Assembly: GCA_037127315.1 (NCBI GenBank)
Contig: JBBBDQ010001293.1
Span: forward strand, 317,501-381,500
From: Ascarosepion bandense
Lineage: Eukaryota; Mollusca; Cephalopoda; Sepiida; Sepiidae
Direction: 5' to 3'
DNA: 64,000 bases
A program made the translations under genes and the position numbers. Under the pieces are notes generated by a model. That model was not told where the DNA came from. It did no database searches and saw only the letters and a list, made by a program, of their open reading frames with translations. Positions 31,033-42,480 of the stretch are shown here, in pieces. Every line of letters begins with the position of its first letter. The stretch's first letter is position 1.

Positions 31033-31324
31033 CGTTGCTATGCATTTAGGCAACAAATTACTTTTATATACTGTTAACAACGATGACATTTTGTGTCGAT
31101 TAATTTTACGGATTAACATTTCCAATTTTGGAATAATTCTTCTCCGACAAAGAGAGAATTCCATCAAAAATTATTCAAAGTTCATTTCTGAATAAAAGTA
31201 CAGAAAATATAGCCCAAGCTTTCAACTTTCTTAAGTCATCATCATGGTTTGTAGAGACAATTAGTGATTTTCTTTGAACTAGTGAGCGTTGTCAAGTAAG
31301 CAGTGTTTCTTGTACTTTAATTCT

Positions 31325-31940
31325 GAAATTAGAAGGGCGGAAAGTGCGGCACTGATATCGTATTTCAACAGTTGAGTAGAGTAAAGTTGTTATTAAATAT
31401 CTGTCATCCAATATGGACAATTTAATCATAGATGAAGGAAAGATTCGAAACAACCAAAATATGGTTCTACAGAAAGTTACTGAGGATACTATGGGCCAAA
31501 CATATGAGCAACGAGAAGGTTTTGGAGAAAATGGAAACAAAAAGGAAAGAAATACATCAGAAAGAGACGGTTGATGGCGGAACATGGCTTAGAAGGCAGA
31601 AATAACAGAAAGACAGAACTTTTTTTTATTTTTCTGTTATAATCTTATCGCTCCAAGCTAGACATTATACTGCCACTGTTGTGCAGGGGGTTACATAGCA
31701 AGAAATTTATGAGAAGAAAAGACAGAATACAGGGGGTGTCAGGAAGCGGGTAAGAGAGTGATGAGAATACTGAATAAAAGAGATGAGAGCATTAGAGAAA
31801 TAATGCAAGTTAGTGAGATAGGAGATTACTATTGAATTTATATTTAAATTCTTGGAGATTGTAGCACTCGGGCTACAAGTAATAGGAATTTGGGGAAAGA
31901 CATGATCGCCTACGTCCTGAGAGGACACGGTACATAACAA
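31325..31940 (+). mobile_element. RTE-type LINE C-terminal fragment, split by a LINE 3' end
   Basis: The plus-strand sequence 31325-31610 corresponds to the RTE region coding EIRRRIG...through the basic ATKRKLILSIRKR stretch (seen as GAAACAAAAAGGAAAGAAAT). The extreme 3' end, GACATGATCGCCTACGTCCTGAG, occurs at about 31900. Between them lies a minus-strand LINE 3' end. Heavily decayed. Confidence 0.65.
31622..31880 (-). mobile_element. APE-type LINE 3' end inside an RTE fragment
   Basis: A T-run at 31621-31627, then ATCTTATCGCTCCAAGC and GTGCAGGGGGTTACATAGC. It closely resembles the copy inside the LTR at 5255-5480 (shared AGGAAGCGGGTAAGAGAGTGATGA-like stretch). It contains only 3' UTR and the last coding residues. 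Confidence 0.75.
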
Positions 31941-32009
31941 AGGAAGGGTGAGCACTCTTTTCAGGATTCAAACAGCCTGGTAAAATTTCTCACATATTGC
32001 GATATTTTG

Positions 32010-32665
32010 AGCATCTTCGTCGAACATGTGAGAAACGAGGAAAGATTTAGAGAAAATGGAAAGAAAAACAAAACTTATACTTAGCATCAGGAGGCGACAA
32101 CCAGGATTTGGGAGATGTAACAAAACAAAAAGTATTAAAAGCTACAAAGGGCAGGAATATGTGTATGGCCTTGATCTCCTACAAGAAGAAGAAGAAGACC
32201 ATTCCGAAAGCTAAGCAGAGTATTAAGAGATAAGAAATTTTCTTTAGAAACAAAGAAAAGAGTACTTGAGTGTAGTGTGATGTCTCATAAAAAATGAAAA
32301 TAGACCTGAATTAATAGAAATGTGCTTCTACAGAAGGATGCTGAGGATAACATAAACTGAACATATAAACAACAACGGGGTTTAGGAGAGGATGGAAACG
32401 AAAAGGAAACTTATACTTAACATCACAAAAGACAGCTGAAGTTTCCGGGACACGTAATGAAAGAATGCTTAGAGAATCTGAAACTCACAGCATGAATAGA
32501 GAGAAATGAAGATGTGGGAAAGTAACGCGTGATATATTTGATGGACTTGATAGAGCAGGGTTTGGGAGAAATATAAAAAAGTTATTTAAAGCTACAAGGG
32601 AGAGGTGAATGTGGATAGCCTTGATTTCCTACGACCTGAAGGGACACGGCACATAAAAGTAGAAG
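32010..32665 (+). mobile_element. Two further RTE-type LINE C-terminal fragments in tandem
   Basis: The first fragment (about 32010-32200) ends in CTTGATCTCCTACAAGAAGAAGAAGAAG, a (GAA)n tail typical of this RTE family's 3' end. The second (about 32200-32665) spans from the motif around AGCAGAGTATTAAGAGATAA to the 3' end CCTACGACCTGAAGGGACACGGCACATA. Both are plus-oriented and full of stops. Confidence 0.7.
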
Positions 32666-32705
32666 ATTAAAGCAACTGTCGATGTTCACTCCTGATTCAT
32701 TAAGT

Positions 32706-32977
32706 CAGTCAGTTAAGTGCCATACGTTATATACGCTTAAGCGATCATGTCTCGAAATAGACATGACTGGGCAGATGATTATCCCGCAGGAGGTTGCCAT
32801 TACTTTACCAGCCAACGCTATAGAACCCTTTCTATCCTATTATTTAATCCATAACTGGAAGGAAGAGACGGATTAATACCTTTTTCAAGGCTATTTGTAC
32901 GTAAGTGAATGCAAAGAATTCAACTGGAATTCGAACTCTGCGTTCCAAGCCGATATCCACTCCACCACAACTCACAT
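32706..32977 (-). mobile_element. tRNA-derived SINE, copy 4
   Basis: Minus-strand copy with all parts: GTGGTGGAGTGGATATCGGC at the 5' end, TTCGAATTCCAGTTGAATTC, and the 3' stem (here with a mismatch: GTCTATTTCGAGACATG). ATTAAGT flanks both sides (32699-32705 and 32981-32987). The body has small deletions. Confidence 0.85.
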
Positions 32978-32989
32978 CTTATTAAGTAC

Positions 32990-33936
32990 GTGAGTAAAAT
33001 CAGTCTCAAGATAGTTCAGGAGAATTTTTTATCATTTAAAACAATTTTTTTGTAACTTATGCATACAATGAATTACAAACTGAACTCGTTTATTTAATTT
33101 ACGTGGATATATTGTTCTCGTTCTGCTGTCCACTAATGCAAATTGATTGGTAATTGCAAGCGGTGTGAACGCTGTAGTTTAATATAATTATTATTATCAC
33201 TAATACTTCCATTTGTTGCTTTAACCAAGTTTTGAGCACTTAGTTATAAAAGATCGTCTGAAACATCTAATTTCCGCAGAACTTAAAAACTAATTTCAAA
33301 CTTTTACTGTTTCAAGAATAAATTCAAAATAAAGTTGATTTTTTAAGATTATATACATTGAATAAACCCAAAATTATGATTAAGCAAAATATGCATTTGT
33401 AGACGTAGGGAGCTGGTTAATGTTTCTTTGATTCGACCTTGTGTGCGACTTAACCGAACTCCCTACAGCTTACAAGTTTTATACAGAATTATCATCATCA
33501 GAATTATCAGAAGGTTTCATCGTTATCACAAGGTTGGTGGTCGGCAGAGTGGTATATGCGGAATTGTGTAGAACAGCGTAATAATAAAATATACGTTTTC
33601 ATGTTAAAATATAAATCTATTTAAAGGAAAAATTAATATAAGTTGTAGGAGTTAATGTACAATTAGAAACATTATTAAAAGTTAAGGGTAGATTTCGTGT
33701 TTAATAATAAAATTATGAGTACCAAAATCTGTAGAAAATGTTCGTAGTAGTAATTGTTGAAAGAGTATATGCGTACGTACATACGTATGTGCGTTTGTTT
33801 CGTAGAAATGTCTTTGGATGGAGAACAAGTAAAAGAATTCAGCACACGAGAAGGAAAGAGAATGAGGACAAATGTCCGAGTCACTTGAAGCTTCTTCCGT
33901 TACATTTTAGCTTGTCGTCTTTGCTGCTTTTATTCC
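32990..33936. other. No gene recognised; short inverted repeat at about 33400-33475
   Basis: AT-rich. At 33404 GTAGGGAGCTGGTTAA and, about 50 bp later, its near complement TTAACCGAACTCCCTAC form a possible stem. No terminal duplication was identified. Confidence 0.45.
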
Positions 33937-33962
33937 CTGACTGACTGACTGACTGACTGACT
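33937..33962. repeat. (CTGA)n microsatellite
   Basis: Six CTGA units. This is the same motif as the 3' tail of the SINE family, so it may be an expanded remnant of a SINE tail; no SINE body is attached. Confidence 0.85.
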
Positions 33963-34499
33963 CTGATCTGGGCCCTTTTATTGTCATCAGATTTTTCGCA
34001 CTAACTCACAAAATCCTCAAATATTGAAATCGCTTCCATTTGTCCAAAATTAATTTAACACCTACTTGCGAAATCTGGTTTCGACTTTTTCTTTAAGCAC
34101 ATGGTCAATCCTTTTTCTATTTGGGAAAACCAAGATTTAACAAGTCATTTTCTATACCTACACATTTATTTTACTGTATTCAAGAAGTAAACAAAATGTG
34201 TAAAAGATACAAAATGAATAAAATTTCTTAGACCATTTGTTAGATCAAAGTTAATAAAAAAATAAGTATATATAACACCGTAATACTTCTGGGCCCAATT
34301 TATAAACCACATGACCCAGTAAGCCTCAGGCCTGACGTACAGATGGCGCCACTAATAAAAAAAAGCTATATGATTTTTTATGAAATACTAAGTTTACTAA
34401 GCTTCAAATAGCACGTGACAAAATTTGGACATGATCAGATTATTAGTTTACAAATTGCAGTTATTTAAGTGAAGATACTGTTGCAAGTTGTCAAAAACA

Positions 34500-35520
34500 A
34501 TGGAAAATTCTGAATTTCATGTGTCGAGAAAGCATTGCTTCTAATGAGAAAAGATACTGTTCAAGCAAAGCAGTGACTTCATCAGTGTTATTAGAAACAA
34601 CGGTTAAGAGGTGGTATACTGACTTTCAACTCGGTCGTACAGACACAAATGATGTTGAATGTTCAGGTCGCCCAAAATTGGCAGTTGTCCCGGAAAACAC
34701 CAAAAAAATTCACAAACTCATTTTGGCCGAGTTGCGAGAGCTAGCAGAGAAATTGAAAATATCAGAAGGCAGTGTATTCACCATTTTGCATGAACATTTG
34801 TCTATGAAATAACTGTGTTCAAAATGGGTGCCGCGTTTGCTCATAGTCGATCAAAAACAACAACGCGTCGACTATTCAGAGCGTTGTTTGCAATTCTTTC
34901 AACGCAACAAGAAAGAGTTTTGCGTAAATACGTGACAATGGATAAAATATGGATCCACCACTTAACTTCGGAGTTAAATCGGCAGTCAGCTGAGTGGACA
35001 ACAGCAGGTAAAAGCCGTCTAAAAAGATCAAAGACCCAAACATCAGCAGGGAAGGTTTTGGCTTCCATTTTTTTTAGACGTGTTAAGTATTTTGTTCATC
35101 GTTTACCTTGAAAAAGGAAGAACCGTCAATAACCAATATTATACTGCAATATTGGTTCGTCTGAAGGAGAAAATCGCCAAAAAACGGCCACAAATAAAAA
35201 CAAGTGATCTTTCACCAAGACAACGCACAGTCGATCGCAACGACGGCAAAGCTACATGAATTGCACTTCAAACTGCTTCCGCGTTCACCTTATTCTCCAG
35301 GTATGATCCCCAACGAATGCTCCAGGGAAAGAGATTTGGCTCTAATGAAGAAGTGATATCAGAAATTGTAGCGTATTTTAAGGCCAAAGACAAATTGTTC
35401 TACAAAAAAGGCATTGAATTGTTCGGGAATCGTTGAAATAAGTTTATCAACTTGAAGGAGACTATACTGATGAATAAACTCGAATTTTACCTAAAAGTTG
35501 ATGTTCTATTAGTTAGGCCC
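34500..35520 (+). pseudogene. mariner transposase, inactivated
   Basis: The decayed frame starts near 34501 with MENSEFHVSRKHCF. The DNA-binding half (34519-34812) shows SSVLLETTVKRWYTDFQLGR, SGRPKLAVVPENTKKIH and then ELAEKLKISEGSVFTILHEHL, i.e. helix-turn-helix, GRP hook and second helix-turn-helix. The catalytic half follows in changing frames: CLQFFQRNKKEF, a region around 34936-34965 where the first catalytic aspartate would be expected (DKIWIHH in one frame), LEKGRTVNNQYYTAILVRLK at about 35110, and the C-terminal FGSNEEVISEIVAYFKAKDK. The 'HDNA' second acid region at about 35215-35235 is degraded (QDNAQS in a shifted frame). At least five frameshifts or stops; clear terminal inverted repeats were not found. 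Confidence 0.85.
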
Positions 35521-36080
35521 GGGATTTATTGAGTGATGTGTTATTCCTTTAAGGTAAATGAAGGTCTTATTTGATGGCATAATGATTTAGTAATAATGTG
35601 CTTGTGCTAAGCATCTTGTGCATATACAATTTGTAAAAATTCATTGAATATAAATTTTATAAGGCTGTGCAGTAAATCATACACTGACCAGAGGAATGAA
35701 ATTTCAACCCTATAATTTTGGCGGTAAACGTAAGCGTTAAACTGATTTCATCAAAAAACTGTAAGGATTTAAAAATTGTCGTTATCATGCAAAAACCCAA
35801 CTTGTAAATTAAATGCCATACTACGCTTTCAATATCCGCCAGCCCCGTTGAATATGTTCATGGGTATCACATCTGCTTCTTAATTTAGTATTGTTCGCTT
35901 AGTTTTCACAGAATTCACGGACGCAGTAGGGATTGAACTCTGTTACTATTTTACCAAAGTAAAACAAAGCAATGTTTTAATCAAATAGGTTAATAAACTG
36001 AAGTTCTGTATGAGGGTCAGGCTTAACGACATTCAATGTAGCTTCCTTTTTAGAACGGCTTCTGTTGAAGACCTGATGAC
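35521..36080. other. No gene recognised
   Basis: AT-rich DNA without long open frames or recognisable repeats. Confidence 0.4.
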
Positions 36081-36085
36081 ATTTT

Positions 36086-36133
<48 letters not shown>

Positions 36134-36175
36134 AATTAATTAATTAATTCATTCATTCATTCATTCATTAATCAA
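36081..36175. repeat. (CTTT)n, (AATT)n and (ATTC)n microsatellite
   Basis: About 13 CTTT units followed by four AATT units and five ATTC units, a compound tetranucleotide tract. Confidence 0.97.
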
Positions 36176-36424
36176 GTAATTTATTTATTATTTTACGTTA
36201 ATAAATCGCCGCTACACTTGAAAAATCCCGGGGGTGACAGTGAACAAACGTTGTGAAAAACAAAAAAATAACCCAAAAAAAACAAGAAAAATGAGTATAA
36301 TAGAGATTTATTTTCTTTAAATTAATGAATAACTCTTATCTTTCGCTTATAGGTCTAATGAGGATGATGATTATATAAATTACATATAAGCAATATTCTT
36401 TTTATTCATTTCTCTGTATTCATC

Positions 36425-36560
36425 TTTTATATGCCGTGTCTTTTCAGAACGTAGGTGATCACTGCACTCCACTACCTCCTGTGCCTTGTGGCCCTTAATA
36501 CGTTTTATCTTAGTTCTCCCATTATTTTATCTTTGTTCTGCCATCCGTTTGCTTGATATG
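36425..36560 (-). mobile_element. RTE-type LINE 3'-end fragment
   Basis: CCGTGTCTTTTCAGAACGTAGGTGATCA is the 3' end of the family read on the minus strand, followed by a worn match to the region coding for the last 40 residues. Confidence 0.65.
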
Positions 36561-36896
36561 TCACGCGCATGTAAATAGTGTAAATAATGATAATAATGTC
36601 TATCAGAAATTCATAAGGAGATGTTTTCTTAACAGGAAAAGTCTTTAAAACTATGAAAGGCAAAGATCCAGGACAACCAGAATTAATTTCTTCTAAAATC
36701 AGTTATTTTTGTTGAAATATAATTGATGAAAACTTGATATATTACTCATGTCAGTATCACTGTTAACGTACAAAGCTTTAGGATCTGGCGACTAGTAGAC
36801 TCATTGTCAACTAAACCGTTTCCTCAACTCGGGTTTTCTGGTGAGGAATGCGGCTAGAGAAGAATTTCAAAGTCAACGGAAAGCGAGCAAAATGTG

Positions 36897-37529
36897 ATAT
36901 GACAACAGTATTCTATGCACGATCGGATGGTTTATTTGTATATGTGCAAGATGGATTCAGGCGTAACAAACTTCCTGGCTCGACACAGTGACGCAAACTT
37001 CTTAGCATTGGATTTAGCTATTGATTCAATATAATGGTTCCACTTGATGTTGGAAAATAGAGTGAGGCTGAGGAGGCGTTGTATATTGCTTTATGGAAGA
37101 CTCGCTTTGTTCATGCTTATGGGGGGCAGTGAGACTGCCTTTAATGGTTGACAGATAGCAGCTTTGTTTTAGAAGCATTGAAATTTACAAGCCATTTCTT
37201 GTTCCAGTCTACCACAGAGTGAAGGTCCTTCTCAAGATCAGCAGCGAAGTTATGTTTGTCTGCCTCGCCAGATTTGTTACTGTTGCGGGATTAAATTGTG
37301 GTGGCATTTGCGTAGATATATAATTGGGATTTGATCACGTTAGGGAGATCATTTATGAAGATCAAAAAGAGCGTCAACCCTTGCATAAACCTAGGGGACA
37401 CCAGCGTTAGTGTGGTAGGATGTAAAGGTAAGCCCATTCAAGACGATATTCATTATGCGGTTAGATAGGAAAGATTGGATCAGATCAATCAAGCGTCTAA
37501 TGAGACTATTACCCTGTAGCTTGCGCCAA
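36897..37529 (-). mobile_element. APE-type LINE reverse transcriptase fragment, left arm of inverted repeat
   Basis: The minus-strand copy of the LINE segment runs from block 3 of the reverse transcriptase to the CIEYCCHIWS-like motif. It is the nearly exact complement of 38241-38876; I count about three differences in 633 bp. Shared defects include the in-frame stop in the region after the palm motif and the change of the YADD motif to YANAT. The outer boundary is at GATATGACAACAG and the inner boundary at TAGCTTGCGC. Confidence 0.92.
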
Positions 37530-37726
37530 ATAGTAATGTGCTTCACAGCGTTATGATGACATATTTACTGGACGGAAGACATCATAAACTGAAATCAACG
37601 ACTAGGACTAAAATCTGTCCAGAATATAGCAACGTCTACTAGCTTTTGACTGGTGCAAGCCTTCAAGTTGGAGTACATAGGGTCTGGTTTGACCTGGCAA
37701 TGGATGATCTCATGCAGGTGACTTTT

Positions 37727-37975
37727 TCTTCTTCTTCTATGTTCTGAGTGATCATGGTCTTACACCTCTCCCTAACCATTGTACATTTTAACAACCTTTC
37801 TGTTGTTACTTCTCTCAAACCCTGCTCTGCCATCCATTTGCTAAAGTGTGTAATACGTTTCTTTCATCTGTCTTTCTTTCCCTCTGCCTTTACTGTGAGT
37901 ATCAGGTTATTCAAGCACTCCTTCCTAATTACATGTCCGAGAAAATTCAGCTATGATTTCCGGATGTTAAGTATC
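37727..37975 (-). mobile_element. RTE-type LINE 3' end in the spacer of the inverted repeat
   Basis: Begins with a (TTC)n run (the GAA tail on the minus strand) at 37727-37738, then ATGTTCTGAGTGATCATGGT matching the RTE 3' end. It extends to GGATGTTAAGTAT, where a plus-strand LINE starts directly. Confidence 0.75.
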
Positions 37976-39447
37976 GGACCTATCCAATTATCGCCCTATC
38001 AGCCTCCTACCAATTTTCAGAAAATTGTTCGTGGTCATTATCAAAGCTTAAATAGTTCAACATCTTACTGCTCGTAAACTCTTCCCAGACAGACAGTATG
38101 GGCTCTGCTTTGCCAGGTCTACGGCCGATATTCTAATAACCATCTCCGAGTCCATATACCCTCGATTAGTCCGGCGAATGTCGATCTGTTGTCCTGAATA
38201 TCTTCAAAGCTTTTGATAGGTTTCGGCACGCTGGCCCTCTGCGCAAGCTACAGGGTAATAGTCTCATTAGACGCTTGATTGATCTGATCCAATCTTTCCT
38301 ATCTAACCGCATAATGAATATCGTCTTGAATGGGCTTACCTTTACATCCTACCACACTAACGCTGGTGTCCCCTAGGTTTATGCAAGGGTTGACGCTCTT
38401 TTTGATCTTCATAAATGATCTCCCTAACGTGATCAAATCCCAATTATATATCTACGCAAATGCCACCACAATTTAATCCCGCCACAGTAACAAATCTGGC
38501 GAGGCAGACAAACATAACTTCGCTGCTGATCTTGAGAAGGACCTTCACTCTGTGGTAGACTGGAACAAGAAATGGCTTGTAAATTTCAATGCTTCTAAAA
38601 CAAAGCTGCTATCTGTCAACCATTAAAGGCAGTCTCACTGCCCCCCATAAGCATGAACAAAGCGAGTCTTCCATAAAGCAATATACAACGCCTCCTCAGC
38701 CTCACTCTATTTTCCAACATCAAGTGGAACCATTATATTGAATCAATAGCTAAATCCAATGCTAAGAAGTTTGCGTCACTGTGTCGAGCCAGGAAGTTTG
38801 TTACGCCTGAATCCATCTTGCACATATACAAATCAACCATCCTATCGTGCATAGAATACTGTTGTCATATCTGGTCAGGCGCCCCTGCCAGACCTGGCAG
38901 CTCGACTGTACCCACTTTTTCACCGGCAGGAAGTAGCTTCCTTCTCTGTCTTCTACAAATATTTTCATGTCTTCTGCTCTGACGAACTTAGGTCAGTGGT
39001 GCCCTCTCCACAAGAATTTACTCGATTAACCACTGGCAACAAGATCCCACTGTTTTACAGTTAAATCGACCAAATGCAGCCGAAACTTCTACCTTATCAG
39101 CTTCTTTTTTTCTAACTTCCTGCATGTGAAACTCCCTTCCATATATTTGCTTTCCTGACGGCTACAACCTCCAGGAATTGAAATGCTATGCCAATTCCCA
39201 TCTCTTATACAATGATTCCAGTCTTTTCTACATCACCCCGTATATCTTGTTCTTTTCCTTTCTCTCTACCTTCGCAACTGTCTTCACACCCGCGTTCCCA
39301 TTCTTCTGTTGCCCTTTCTCTGACACCCCCAGTAACTGTTTCGGCTTTCTCTTCACTCTCTTCTTACTTTACTTTTTACTCTCTTATGTATCTCCCTGAG
39401 CATCAGTGGCAGTATCGCCTTTCTTAGGTTGAAACGATTAAAATATA
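37976..39447 (+). mobile_element. APE-type LINE, plus strand, 5'-truncated, with right arm of the inverted repeat
   Basis: Starts at the reverse transcriptase region reading LSNYRPISLLPIFRKLF-like and continues with ARSTADILITISES, AFDRFRHAGPLRKLQG and NAGVP-like blocks. The arm 38241-38876 follows, then the C-terminal tail and the 3' UTR ending GGTTGAAACGATTAAAATAT at 39447. Many stops and frameshifts. A small deletion at about 38880 (CTGGTCAGGCGCCCCTGCC) removes the segment after the HIWS motif. Confidence 0.85.
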
Positions 39448-39449
39448 TC

Positions 39450-40680
39450 TTTTTCCTTATAGTATCCAGAACCTCATCGTTGGTAACATGTTTGTTCAAT
39501 GTTATCCTTAGCATACTTCTTTAGATCCACATTTCGGTTGCTTCAAGTTTTTCTTTCAACTTTGAAAAGATAGTCAAGTATTCGTTGCAATATTGAAATA
39601 TAGACATCACATAACAATCCAGTATTCTCTTCTTTGTTTCCATTTCAATTTTCCTGTCTCTCAGTAATCTACTCAGCTTTTGAAATGAATCCTTGTCCAT
39701 GAAAATACGCCTTTGGACATCAGTGGTGCACTTTGTTAGAATAAATTCGAGGTATTATTATTTCTGCATCTGGTTGATTTCATTATCTCCGATTTGCAGT
39801 TGGCATTTTGGGCTCCTCTTTTTACTGATGACCATGCATTCAGTTTTCTTGTAGTTTATGTATAGTCCTTTCCTTTCGCTTTCTTCAGCTACCTTCAGTA
39901 AAAAATTCTGTAGTTACCTTTACGTGTCTGTTATCAGCGCTATACTATATGCGTATCTTATATTGTTTTGATTGTGTCCGCCAATGGTGAATCCTGACAG
40001 GGCTTGCACTTCTCTCAGAACCCACTCACTGTATAGGCTGAATAGTTGGCATTTTGGGCTCCTCTTTTTATTGATGACCATGCATTCAGTTTTCTTGTAG
40101 TTTATGTATAGTCCTTTCCTTTCGCTTTCTTCAGCTACCTTCAGTAAAAGATTCTGTAGTTACCTTTACGTGTCTGTTACCAGCGCTATACTATATGCGT
40201 ATCTTATATTGTTTTGATTGTGTCCGCCAATGGTGAATCCTGACAGGGCTTGCACTTCTCTCAGAACCCACTCACTGTATAGGCTGAATAGTTGGCATTT
40301 TGGGCTCCTCTTTTTATTGATGACCATGCATTCAGTTTTCTTGTAGTTTATGTATAGTCCTTTCCTTTCGCTTTCTTCAGCTACCTTCAGTAAAAGATTC
40401 TGTAGTTACCTTTACGTGTCTGTTACCAGCGCTATACTATATGCGTATCTTATATTGTTTTGATTGTGTCCGCCAATGGTGAATCCTGACAGGGCTTGCA
40501 CTTCTCTCAGAACCCACTCACTGTATAGGCTGAATAGATCTGGTGAGAAGACATATCCTTGTCTTACACCCATACATTCGTGAAAACACATTACGCTTGA
40601 AAGAAAGCCTTGGTTGTTTTCAACCCAGATAGGTTGAGCTAACTGGTCAGGTTTTCAGTTGCGGAGTGCAGTGATCCCCG
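39450..40680 (-). mobile_element. RTE-type LINE with internal 246-bp triplication
   Basis: On the minus strand, 40680 to 40537 corresponds to the reverse transcriptase stretch reading CMGVRQGYVFSPDLFSLYS. The palm region is then present three times (40291-40536, 40045-40290, 39799-40044). After the last unit, coding similarity resumes and continues to the C-terminus near 39450. Its palm motif reads YAYS, not YADD, in all three units. The element is dead. Confidence 0.85.
39799..40536 (-). repeat. 246-bp tandem triplication of an RTE reverse transcriptase segment
   Basis: Three head-to-tail units of exactly 246 bp. The two right-hand units (40045 and 40291) look identical; the left one differs at about three positions (for example TTTACTGATGACC against TTTATTGATGACC). 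246 is a multiple of three, so the reading register is kept. The segment includes GAAAACTGAATGCATGGTCA on the minus strand, which is also part of the large satellite. Confidence 0.95.
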
Positions 40681-40870
40681 ACTATACTTGCTTATGGGAC
40701 TAATGAAGATAACGATCACGACGATAATGATATGCACGAGATAGCTTACTAAATAATTTATTTCTCCAAACATACAGAGTCGCTGGGAAAGGAGATAGAT
40801 AGCTAGTATTATACCAGTATTTTAATACTGGTTCTAGGATTCATTTAATCCAAGGATTCATTTATTTCTT

Positions 40871-41172
40871 TGTTGTAGAGTGGCTGACACTCCTTCAGCA
40901 CTCTTAGTGATGTAATGCCCCATTGTTGTGAAATGCTCTATTTAAGTAAAGAATAGCAGCATCCGAGATGTAATATTCGAGTGTCAGTCGAACTGATTAC
41001 TTCGGCGACTATTGCGATCTAAACCCCTACTCTCTGTATTGTTAGTTCTGGCTTGTCTTGTTATTGTAACTATTGTACTGTCCTGTGTATATACGTTTAG
41101 CGCGGAATGTTGAGCTGAATAATACTTCAACACACTTTCTCTGTGTATTGTATCCACCTTGGCGATACAACA
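40871..41172 (+). mobile_element. Solo LTR with 5-bp target duplication
   Basis: 302 bp, starting TGTTGTAGAGTGGCTGACAC and ending GGCGATACAACA, so with TG...CA ends and the inversion TGTTGTA/TACAACA. The bases TTCTT occur directly on both sides (40866-40870 and 41173-41177). It is the relative of the broken LTR at 5003-5933. Internal sequences were presumably lost by LTR-LTR recombination. Orientation is set by similarity only; strand is nominal. Confidence 0.9.
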
Positions 41173-41289
41173 TTCTTTATAATAATTTATTATAATCTAA
41201 ACATTTATTATAATTTTTAATTTTTAATAAATAATAGTAATAAATGTTTTCAGTTAAACTGGTAAGTTAATGATGGCTAGTAATTTAAT

Positions 41290-41420
41290 GGATCATGGTA
41301 TCCTCAGCATATTTATGTAGAATATTTAAGATGCTTCAAGTCTTTCCTTCATCTTTGAAGAACGAGAAGTGTAAATGGCATCTTTGTATTCATTAATTTG
41401 TGCCAATTTTTACATCTTTG
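41290..41420 (-). mobile_element. RTE-type LINE fragment
   Basis: GGTATCCTCAGCATATTTATGTAGAA matches, on the minus strand, the RTE region reading FYRRMLRIP, followed by the EATRK-like part. Confidence 0.6.
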
Positions 41421-42480
41421 TAAAGTAGTGAACTTTTTTTTTAACAAAAAGAATTATATGTTCCACTAATGGTTATTAACTCCATTAATAATTATGATAA
41501 ATTTAATTTTTTCTCGATTAGGTCGAAGTTTATTGCGTCTCCGAAAACTACATTAATTTCCAAGCATTCTAATACAATCATACTTTTATGAGAAGTTGGT
41601 TATTTAAACAGTAGATTGTTCGACAGTCCCACCTCTAATATGAATCACTACTGTCCAGTATTTTCTAAGCAAACAGCAGGAATTCTCGTGAATTATCCAA
41701 GGTCTCCAAGCACTGACGCATCTAATCAGCCCCTCCAAATGGGGCTGATGATCAGATTCATATCGTCTTTATTTTACTTTGTGTAGGCGCGTTTTACATC
41801 ACTACGCGTTTTTCTGAGTGCTGGTTGTTTTGTTTTATTTATTTATTCTTGTAAAAATGATAAAACGTAGGAGAGAATGAAAAATATAACGTTTTGAAAT
41901 TCAAGTCATGAACATCTTTGTTTTTCGAACATGCCAAAACGTCGTCGCTAAATTAATTATACGATATTTTGAAATGTAAAGTTTGTTATTGACATTTTTA
42001 CTTTATGTTTTTATGCGACAAAATAAAGAACAAAAATTTAAAAATGAGGGCATTACTAATGGAAACAGAGAAATGAATGAAAAATAAAACAATTTATATG
42101 ATGAGACCTCACAAAATTCGATAATGATGTTCTGGGCGAATTGGCGTTGTTGCCATCATCGTTCTATCAAATTTCGTATTATTTTAAAATAATTAATAAT
42201 ACAACTATTTCATCTTTGAGAGCGCTTGTGTGGTGTCAGCTGCTCTACAACAACGATTATTTTATACATTACATGTAAATTAGGCTCTCATTCTTCATTT
42301 ATTTGTATGAATCTTTGTCTCCTTCTTCATAAACTGGGCACTAAGAAACATGACATTTATACAAATTATGTTTTCTCAAAGCAAGCAGCGGATATTTCGG
42401 AGAAAAACTCCGTTGTTTATTATTCAATTGAACTGTTTAAAGACAACAGAAGATAACGCGGACGATCATGTGACACTTTG
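41421..42480. other. No gene recognised
   Basis: AT-rich. The 76-codon plus frame at 42226-42456 has no recognised domain. The duplicated GGGGCTGATGATCAGATT-like words near 41730 form a small inverted pattern. The 3' part may belong to the Gypsy remnant. Confidence 0.4.

Noticed and set aside
33404..33475. Short hairpin GTAGGGAGCTGGTTAA / TTAACCGAACTCCCTAC as a MITE
   Set aside because: Ends and target duplication could not be found; mismatches within the stem. Kept only as a note.
34280..35560. Terminal inverted repeats for the mariner at 34.5-35.5 kb
   Set aside because: GGGCCCAATTTAT upstream and GGCCCGGGATTTAT downstream look alike but are direct, not inverted. I could not define real ends.
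37530..37726. Possible gene or element in the spacer of the LINE inverted repeat
   Set aside because: About 200 bp without open frame or matching repeat; no support.
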